This document shows positions 6,799 to 11,486 of a stretch of 11,486 bases of DNA, piece after piece (the stretch's first letter is position 1; the number at the start of each line of letters is the position of its first letter). The position numbers were made by a program, and so were the translations under genes. The notes under the pieces are model-generated. The model was not told the origin of the DNA. It ran no database searches and saw nothing but the letters and a program-made list of their open reading frames with translations. Source of the stretch: Geobacter sp. UBA6169 (lineage in GTDB: Bacteria; Desulfobacterota; Desulfuromonadia; Geobacterales; Pseudopelobacteraceae); contig DIUB01000147.1 of NCBI GenBank assembly GCA_002422265.1, positions 1 through 11,486 on the forward strand, given 5' to 3'.

Positions 6799-7380
6799 TT
6801 ATCCTTCCAGGTAATTCTTGTTGTTGTACAGACTCATCGCCTTGGGCACCCCCTCGTCCAACGCGGTTTCCAGCATTTCGAGGGCCCCATCCAGTACACG
6901 GGCAAAAATATCCATCTCAGGCGGGGTGAAGGTACCCAGCACATAGTTGGTGACATCGCCATGCAGGGGGCGCCCTATGCCTAAGCGCAGGCGGGTAAAA
7001 TCTCCCCTGCCCAGCTGCTCCATGATGGAACGCAGACCGTTCTGACCGCCGTGACCGCCCCCTTGCTTCAGCCGGGCAACCCCTAACGGCAGGTCAATCT
7101 CATCGTGGACCACAATCAACTGTTCCGGGGCGGCCTTGTAAAACTGCAAGGCAGGCATGATTGAACGACCGGAAAGATTCATGAAGGTCTGGGGTTTCAG
7201 CAGGATCAGACGGGTACCGTTGCGTTCCCACTCCGCAGTAAGGCCACCGAACTGTTTTCTGGTGATGGACAGGCCTTCCAGCCGGGCAATCCGCTCAAGA
7301 AACAGAAAACCCGCGTTGTGGCGGGTCCATTGGTACTTGGGGCCGGGATTACCCAACCCTGCAACGATAACAGTTTTCAT
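6799..7380 (-). CDS. pth: Peptidyl-tRNA hydrolase
   Basis: A 193-residue bacterial Pth1 enzyme that frees tRNA from peptidyl-tRNAs dropped by ribosomes, an essential cytoplasmic recycling step. The hallmarks are present: GLGNPGPKYQWTRHNAG (8-24) with N11 and catalytic H21, LKPQTFMNLSG (61-71), VHDEIDLP (91-98) with D93, and GGGHGGQNGLRS (107-118) with N114. Length is as expected. The start ATG is where family similarity begins, but there is no visible Shine-Dalgarno sequence (the upstream bases read CCCCGTTTT), unlike its neighbours. It lies 59 bp after rplY and 3 bp before ychF. The rplY-pth-ychF order is common in bacteria and joins three translation-related functions. Confidence 0.97.
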   Translation of the reverse strand: MKTVIVAGLGNPGPKYQWTRHNAGFLFLERIARLEGLSITRKQFGGLTAEWERNGTRLILLKPQTFMNLSGRSIMPALQFYKAAPEQLIVVHDEIDLPLGVARLKQGGGHGGQNGLRSIMEQLGRGDFTRLRLGIGRPLHGDVTNYVLGTFTPPEMDIFARVLDGALEMLETALDEGVPKAMSLYNNKNYLEG

Positions 7381-7439
7381 AAAACGGGGATAGAATCAGG
7401 CCGCAGCATCTTTGTGCCACGACCTGATATCCGTTCCTG

Positions 7440-8024
7440 TTACGCCTCGGCAGGCGCCTCATCTCTGGCCTTACCCAGCACACCAACGACCGAAGCCTTG
7501 GGGTTTTCAAGGCACTTCACACCAGCCGGAAACGTAATCTCTTCAACATGAATCGCGTGACCGATCTTCAAGTCAACAATGTTGATCTCGATATGCTCAG
7601 GGATTTCACCCGGCAGACACTCGATATGCAGGCTATGGTGGGCAAAATCCAGCAAGCCGCCTTCCTTGACACCTGTGGCGGTGCCCACCAGGCTAACCGG
7701 CACATTGACCCGTACTTTCTCATTCATGTTGACCCGGTGCAGGTCGACGTGTTCAGGGGTACGCTTGATTGAATCGCGCTGAATGTCGGCAACGATCACC
7801 ACCACGTTATCCAGGTCACCGCCCCCCTGCAGGGTGATCAGGTTGTTGATGCCGCCTTCTCCGGCAATTGCTGTCTGAAGCTGCTTCGGTTCAACACTGA
7901 CCGGAACCGGCTCCATGCCACGGCCATACACAATACCGGGAATGCGTCCGGCAGCGCGCAATTTACGGCTGATCCCCTTACCGGTACTGGTGCGGGTTTC
8001 GATCTTCATCTGAGTCTGTTGCAT
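7440..8024 (-). CDS. rplY: 50S ribosomal protein L25 / general stress protein Ctc
   Basis: A 194-residue long-form L25 (TL5/Ctc type) that binds 5S rRNA in the central protuberance of the large subunit. The N-terminal L25 domain (about 6-97) shows the family signature GKGISRKLRAAGRIPGIVYG (15-34) and TPEHVDLHRV (89-98). The C-terminal all-beta TL5 domain (about 98-186) shows GGLLDFAHHSLHIECLPGEIPEHIEI (122-147) and the GHAIHVEEITFPAGV stretch. A short Ala/Glu tail ends the protein. The start at 8024 follows a GGGAGGA ribosome site at good spacing; a second Met six residues in is an alternative, but is less well placed. It sits between prs (56 bp upstream) and pth (59 bp downstream) in one direction, so it is probably co-transcribed. 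A hairpin at 8045-8059 in its leader may tune its level relative to prs. Confidence 0.96.
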   Translation of the reverse strand: MQQTQMKIETRTSTGKGISRKLRAAGRIPGIVYGRGMEPVPVSVEPKQLQTAIAGEGGINNLITLQGGGDLDNVVVIVADIQRDSIKRTPEHVDLHRVNMNEKVRVNVPVSLVGTATGVKEGGLLDFAHHSLHIECLPGEIPEHIEINIVDLKIGHAIHVEEITFPAGVKCLENPKASVVGVLGKARDEAPAEA

Positions 8025-8044
8025 GGTATTCCTCCCACTTCAAA

Positions 8045-8059
8045 CGGCCTGTCTGGCCG
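8045..8059 (-). other. Short hairpin between prs and rplY
   Basis: CGGCC and GGCCG form a perfect 5-bp stem with a 5-base loop. On the minus strand AAAA-type pairing extends poorly and only TTTG follows, so any termination would be partial. It sits 20 nt ahead of the rplY start codon and partly over the space leading to its ribosome site. Confidence 0.4.
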
Positions 8060-8080
8060 AAAATGACTGCTAACGTATTT

Positions 8081-9025
8081 TTATACAAACAATGAACTGA
8101 CTGATTCATCCTCATGAATACGACGGATCGCCTCTGCCAAAAGTGGTGCCACCGAAAGCACCTTTACCCGAGAGGTACGCTCCGCCTTTTCACCCAGCGG
8201 AATGGAGTCGGTCAGCAGCACCTCTTCAATGACCGAACCGTTCAGGCGGTCAATGGCAGGGCCGGACAGCACCCCATGGGTTGCCGCAGCATAGATGGCG
8301 GCGGCACCATTTTGCTTCAGAGCACCGGCAGCCTGGGTCAAGGTACCGGCGGTGTCGATCATATCATCCAGAATAATGGCAATCTTGTCCTTGACATCAC
8401 CGATCAGGTGCATGACCTCGGCCACGTTGGGGGCGGTACGGCGCTTATCGATCATGGCCATCGGACAGGCCAGACGCTTGGCAAAGGCCCGCGCACGCTC
8501 GGCTCCACCTGCATCGGGAGAGACCATCACCACATCCTGACCGGCAAAGCGCTCCTTCAGATATCCCAGGATAACCGGAACGGCATACAGGTTATCAACC
8601 GGTATATCAAAGAAACCCTGAATCTGTCCTGCGTGCAGATCAACCGTTACCACCCGGTCAATACCGGCGGTGGTAATCAGGTCAGCCACCAGCTTGGCGG
8701 AGATCGGGGTGCGAGGGGCAGCCTTCCGATCCTGACGGGCATAACCGTAATAGGGCATTACCGCAGTAATTGTGGCAGCCGAGGCCCGTTTGAGGGCATC
8801 AGTTATCACCAGTAGCTCCATCAGGTTGTCATTGGTCGGGGCACAGGTTGACTGTACAACGTAGACATCACGTCCACGGACGTTTTCGCAGATTTCTACC
8901 TGCACCTCACCATCGGAAAAGGTCTTGACCCGTGCATTACCGAGGGGAACCCCCAGGTTGTCGCAAATCTTGCCGGCCAGCGCAGGATTGGAATTGCCTG
9001 AAAAAATCCTGATCTTGTCATACAT
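8081..9025 (-). CDS. prs: Ribose-phosphate pyrophosphokinase (PRPP synthetase)
   Basis: A 314-residue class I enzyme making 5-phosphoribosyl-1-diphosphate from ribose 5-phosphate and ATP, the precursor of purines, pyrimidines, NAD, histidine and tryptophan. Two phosphoribosyltransferase-fold halves are visible. The first has the ATP-site segment PYYGYARQDRK (91-101) and metal ligand H131 in VDLHAGQIQGFFD. The second has SPDAGGAERA (169-178) with D171, the catalytic flexible loop KRR (194-196), and the PRPP-binding loop IILDDMIDTAGTL (217-229). Its length is normal for the phosphate-activated, ADP-inhibited class. The ATG lies about 10 nt after AAAGGTGG. It is 57 bp from ispE upstream and 56 bp from rplY downstream, in the classical ispE-prs-rplY-pth arrangement. 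Confidence 0.97.
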   Translation of the reverse strand: MYDKIRIFSGNSNPALAGKICDNLGVPLGNARVKTFSDGEVQVEICENVRGRDVYVVQSTCAPTNDNLMELLVITDALKRASAATITAVMPYYGYARQDRKAAPRTPISAKLVADLITTAGIDRVVTVDLHAGQIQGFFDIPVDNLYAVPVILGYLKERFAGQDVVMVSPDAGGAERARAFAKRLACPMAMIDKRRTAPNVAEVMHLIGDVKDKIAIILDDMIDTAGTLTQAAGALKQNGAAAIYAAATHGVLSGPAIDRLNGSVIEEVLLTDSIPLGEKAERTSRVKVLSVAPLLAEAIRRIHEDESVSSLFV

Positions 9026-9082
9026 AGCGGGCCAGCCACCTTTCTTTCGTAAGGTTTGAACACAGATGCATCATGCTTGTTA

Positions 9083-9928
9083 TCAGACAGTTTCCACCAC
9101 CGCAACAAACCAGCCCCGGGAGTTTCTTAACTCTTTACCGGCTGCCTGTGCTGTTGCTTCATCACTGAAGAGCCCGAAAACCGTGGGACCACTGCCGGAC
9201 ATTAATGAACCGTGAGCGCCCAGACTGACCAGTTGTTCCTTGATGGCGGCAATAACCGGAAATGCCGGTATGGTAACGGTTTCCAGATCGTTGGACAGGA
9301 TGCTGCAGAGCGATGCTACGTCCGCAAACGAGTTGGGAATTGTAGACAGACCATCTCGTTGTGTCAACCGTAAATTTTGATACACCCAGGCCGTGGAAAC
9401 CGGCAGATTGGGGTTCACCAACACCACCCAGGCTGCGGGCAGGCCGCTCAACGGTGAGAGCTTCTCACCGATCCCTTCTGCCAGCGCCGTCTGCTGGAAC
9501 ACAAAAAATGGCACATCGGCACCCAACGTAACACCGATTTCCATTAACTGTTCACGAGAAAGGCCCAGCCCCAGCAGTTCGTTCAAACCAAGCAACACGG
9601 CAGCGCAGTCGCTGCTGCCCCCCCCCAGGCCGGCTGCTACCGGGATGTTTTTCTCAATCGTAATGGCAACACCGCCGCTGAAACCGGACCGGTCCAGCAA
9701 TATCCGGGCCGCCTTCCAGGCAATGTTCCCCTCACCGTCCGGCACCCCATCAGCATCGCAGGCAACCGATATGCCGGGGGTGTCCTGCAATGATATACGT
9801 ATCTGGTCGCACAGATTGACACGCTGCATGATCATCCGCAGCTCATGGTAGCCGTCCGGTCGGCGAGCGAGTACATCGAGGCGATAGTTGACCTTGGCCG
9901 GGGCCTGCAGCAGGAGAGAGGTGAGCAT
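9083..9928 (-). CDS. ispE: 4-diphosphocytidyl-2-C-methyl-D-erythritol kinase
   Basis: A 281-residue GHMP-family kinase that phosphorylates CDP-ME in the non-mevalonate (MEP) pathway to isoprenoids, supplying quinones, undecaprenyl carrier and, in hopanoid makers, hopanoids. Visible motifs are PAKVNYRLDV (10-19) with catalytic K12, RPDGYHEL (23-30), the Gly-rich ATP loop PVAAGLGGGSSDCAA (96-110), GADVPFF (136-142) with catalytic D138, and LMSGSGPTVFGLF near the C-terminus. I chose the ATG at 9926-9928, which matches family length; GGAG lies 13 nt upstream, rather far. The frame is open 13 codons further to a GTG with no ribosome site. The Gly loop is encoded by an unbroken G9 run (9618-9626), a possible slippage site. 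It is the first gene of the minus-strand run and divergent from aguA. No strong promoter was seen; the best candidate is a weak pair near 9977-10005. Confidence 0.95.
   Translation of the reverse strand: MLTSLLLQAPAKVNYRLDVLARRPDGYHELRMIMQRVNLCDQIRISLQDTPGISVACDADGVPDGEGNIAWKAARILLDRSGFSGGVAITIEKNIPVAAGLGGGSSDCAAVLLGLNELLGLGLSREQLMEIGVTLGADVPFFVFQQTALAEGIGEKLSPLSGLPAAWVVLVNPNLPVSTAWVYQNLRLTQRDGLSTIPNSFADVASLCSILSNDLETVTIPAFPVIAAIKEQLVSLGAHGSLMSGSGPTVFGLFSDEATAQAAGKELRNSRGWFVAVVETV
9618..9626 (-). repeat. G9 homopolymer inside the ispE ATP-binding motif
   Basis: Nine consecutive C on the plus strand (G on the coding strand) encode the end of the Leu-Gly-Gly-Gly turn (residues about 101-104 of IspE). 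It is the longest single-base run I saw in the window, and it falls in an essential catalytic motif. Confidence 0.9.
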
Positions 9929-10017
9929 GATGGTTGATAATCTCCGGATTTCTTGTTGTTGATACACGGTTCAGTTCTAGTAAACCAAAGCCGCGGTCAA
10001 GGCAAGACCAAAGAGGC

Positions 10018-10046
10018 TTGCAGCGCCGCCTGTTCACCGTTATACT
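10018..10046 (+). promoter_or_regulatory. Probable promoter of the aguAB operon
   Basis: TTGCAG (10018-10023) and TATACT (10041-10046) are exactly 17 bp apart. The -10 matches 5/6 and the -35 only 3/6. The leader of about 45 nt ends in GAAAGG, 8 nt before the aguA ATG. Confidence 0.55.
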
Positions 10047-10099
10047 CGCCATGCTACCACTTCCAGCCCCACCACCGCTGTTGACGAAAGGTTCTACCC

Positions 10100-11122
10100 A
10101 TGAACATCAGACTGCCAGCCGAATGGGAACCCCAGGATGGTGTCCTGCTGGCCTGGCCCCACACCGATACCGACTGGAGCACATGCCTGCCGCTGATACA
10201 GGAACTCTACTGCAACCTGATTCGCCAGATCATCCGTTTTGAACAGGTTGTACTGGTCACGCCGGAGCCGGAACAGACCACCGAAAGTCTGGCAGCTGCC
10301 GGTATTGCAACGGAGCGGATCACCCTCTGCCGGGCAGCAACCAACGACACCTGGACCAGGGACTACGGACCGATCACCGTACAGGTAAACGGGCAACCGG
10401 TGCTGCTTGATTTCGGCTTTAACGGCTGGGGACTCAAATTTGCCGCCAACCATGACAATCTGGTAACCCGCACACTGAAGCAGCAGGGAATCCTCCGCCC
10501 GGTACTCAACACCATCGGTCTGATTCTGGAAGGGGGCAGCATCGAAAGCGACGGCAACGGCACCTTGCTGACCACCAGTCAGTGCCTGCTTTCCCCCAAC
10601 CGCAACCCGCAGCTGTCCCGCAATGAACTTGAAGGGGCCATGCAGAACCTGTTTGGCGCACAGCACGTACTGTGGCTGGAGCATGGCCACCTTGAAGGTG
10701 ACGATACCGACGCCCACATCGACACCCTGGCACGGCTCTGCCCCAACAACACCATCGTCTATGTCGCCTGCGACGATCCCGATGACAGCCATTATCCGGC
10801 ACTGCAGCAAATGGAACAGGAACTGAAGACGCTCACCGCACCGGACGGCTCCCCCTACCGGCTGCTGGGACTGCCCTGGCCCTCCCCCATATATGATGCC
10901 GACGGCAACCGGTTGCCGGCCAGCTATGCCAACTATCTGGTGGTTAACAATGCTGTACTGGTGCCAACCTATCGCGACCCGGTGGATAACGGTGCCCTGG
11001 CCATGGTTGCCCTGGCCTATCCTGGTCGTGAGATCATCGGCATTGACTGCCTGCCGCTGCTTGAACAGCATGGATCATTGCACTGTATCACCATGCAGTT
11101 GCCACAGGGGGTTCTGGCATGA
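10100..11122 (+). CDS. aguA: Agmatine deiminase
   Basis: A 340-residue member of the peptidylarginine-deiminase superfamily (guanidino-group modifying fold). It converts agmatine to N-carbamoylputrescine and ammonia, the second step from arginine to putrescine. Visible motifs are NDTWTRDYGP (82-91) with D88, DFGFNGWG (104-111), EGGSIESDG (144-152), CLLSPNRNP (162-170), the metal-free active-site segment GHLEGDDTDAHID (196-208) with H206, and GSLHCITMQ (325-333) with the nucleophile C329. The start has AAAGG 8 nt upstream and the protein begins with the family's N-terminal MNIRLPAEWEPQDGV. It overlaps the next gene by ATGA, so both pathway steps are translationally coupled. It is divergent from ispE. 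Arginine decarboxylase, the preceding step, is not in the window. Confidence 0.95.
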   Translation: MNIRLPAEWEPQDGVLLAWPHTDTDWSTCLPLIQELYCNLIRQIIRFEQVVLVTPEPEQTTESLAAAGIATERITLCRAATNDTWTRDYGPITVQVNGQPVLLDFGFNGWGLKFAANHDNLVTRTLKQQGILRPVLNTIGLILEGGSIESDGNGTLLTTSQCLLSPNRNPQLSRNELEGAMQNLFGAQHVLWLEHGHLEGDDTDAHIDTLARLCPNNTIVYVACDDPDDSHYPALQQMEQELKTLTAPDGSPYRLLGLPWPSPIYDADGNRLPASYANYLVVNNAVLVPTYRDPVDNGALAMVALAYPGREIIGIDCLPLLEQHGSLHCITMQLPQGVLA

Positions 11123-11486
11123 AGACACTCAAGACGGCTCTGATCCAACAGTTCTGCAGTGATGATCACACTGCCACCTGTGCCAGAAGCGAGACCATGG
11201 TACGTCAGGCTGCCGATGCAGGGGCGCGGCTGGTAGTACTGCAGGAACTGCACACCGGCAGCTATTTCTGTCAGACCGAAGAAACCCGCCAGTTTGACCG
11301 GGCCGAGCCGATCCCCGGCCCTTCCTGTGAGCGATTCGGCACCCTGGCCGCAGAGCTGGGTATCGTGCTGGTCACCTCTTTATTCGAGCGCCGCGCCCCC
11401 GGCCTCTACCATAACACCGCCGTGGTCTTTGAACGGGACGGCACCATAGCCGGTACCTATCGCAAGATGCACATCCCCGACGATCC
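11119..11486 (+). CDS. aguB: N-carbamoylputrescine amidase, N-terminal part
   Basis: The first 122 codons of a nitrilase-superfamily amidohydrolase; the gene runs off the right edge. It hydrolyses N-carbamoylputrescine to putrescine, carbon dioxide and ammonia, finishing the plant-type agmatine route. The Glu of the Glu-Lys-Cys triad is E43 in VVLQELHTGSYFCQ (39-52), and the Lys is K116 in YRKMHIPDDP (114 onward); the Cys lies beyond the window. The HTGSYFCQ stretch after the catalytic Glu is characteristic of the AguB branch rather than of generic nitrilases. The ATG overlaps the aguA stop as ATGA, with an AGGGGG ribosome site at 11106-11111. This neighbour strongly supports the agmatine assignment of aguA. 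Confidence 0.93.
   Translation, partial: MKTLKTALIQQFCSDDHTATCARSETMVRQAADAGARLVVLQELHTGSYFCQTEETRQFDRAEPIPGPSCERFGTLAAELGIVLVTSLFERRAPGLYHNTAVVFERDGTIAGTYRKMHIPDD

Noticed and set aside
8114..8815. A 233-codon plus-strand frame opposite prs.
   Set aside because: It is Gly/His-rich composition mirrored from a clear PRPP synthetase; there is no independent support.
9026..9082. A tRNA gene in the ispE-prs gap.
   Set aside because: The 57-bp gap is too short for a tRNA and shows no cloverleaf or TTCGA-type arm.
9929..9967. A 13-codon extension of IspE starting at a GTG.
   Set aside because: No ribosome site precedes it, and the shorter form matches the family length and N-terminus.
10094..11071. 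A 325-codon minus-strand frame opposite aguA.
   Set aside because: aguA has all the catalytic motifs of its family; the opposite frame has no recognisable domain or ribosome site.

Overview
The window looks like a chromosomal housekeeping segment from a Gram-negative, anaerobic deltaproteobacterium of the Geobacter/Trichlorobacter/Pelobacter kind. This rests on the moderately high GC content, an LPS export permease pair (so an outer membrane), a two-domain desulfoferrodoxin of the sulfate- and iron-reducer type, and the order ispE-prs-rplY-pth-ychF. The organism call is inference from gene content, not from a database match.

Layout. Positions 1-100 (minus) hold the first 33 codons of a flavodoxin-fold FMN reductase or iron-sulfur flavoprotein, with a good sigma-70-type promoter at 128-156. 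Positions 229-2895 (plus) encode a large 12-TM RND/MMPL transporter most like HpnN, the hopanoid exporter. Its 3' end overlaps by 42 bp, tail to tail, the end of lptG. Positions 2854-5072 (minus) are lptF-lptG, the permeases that pull LPS from the inner membrane. Positions 5163-5543 (minus) encode desulfoferrodoxin (superoxide reductase), with its own promoter and a strong terminator. Positions 5701-9928 (minus) are a five-gene run ispE-prs-rplY-pth-ychF: isoprenoid precursor synthesis, PRPP synthesis, ribosomal protein L25/Ctc, peptidyl-tRNA recycling and a ribosome-associated ATPase. It closes with a hairpin terminator. Positions 10100-11486 (plus) start a divergent putrescine operon, agmatine deiminase followed by the first part of N-carbamoylputrescine amidase.

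The genes form three functional themes: outer-membrane lipid export (HpnN-like transporter plus LptFG), translation and nucleotide supply (prs to ychF), and polyamine synthesis (aguA-aguB). Oxygen defence is represented by desulfoferrodoxin.

I see no CRISPR array, phage, insertion sequence, tRNA or rRNA, and no undescribed multi-gene system. The signals worth a second look are small: (1) four exact-length 7-bp G-rich repeats inside the HpnN-like gene that could change the reading frame and fold as a G-quadruplex; (2) an apparently leaderless lptF whose promoter lies in the U-tract of the preceding terminator; (3) an inverted repeat just upstream of the dfx promoter; (4) a run of nine G in the ATP-binding motif of ispE; (5) the lipid-transporter tail-to-tail overlap with a GC-rich hairpin beside it.
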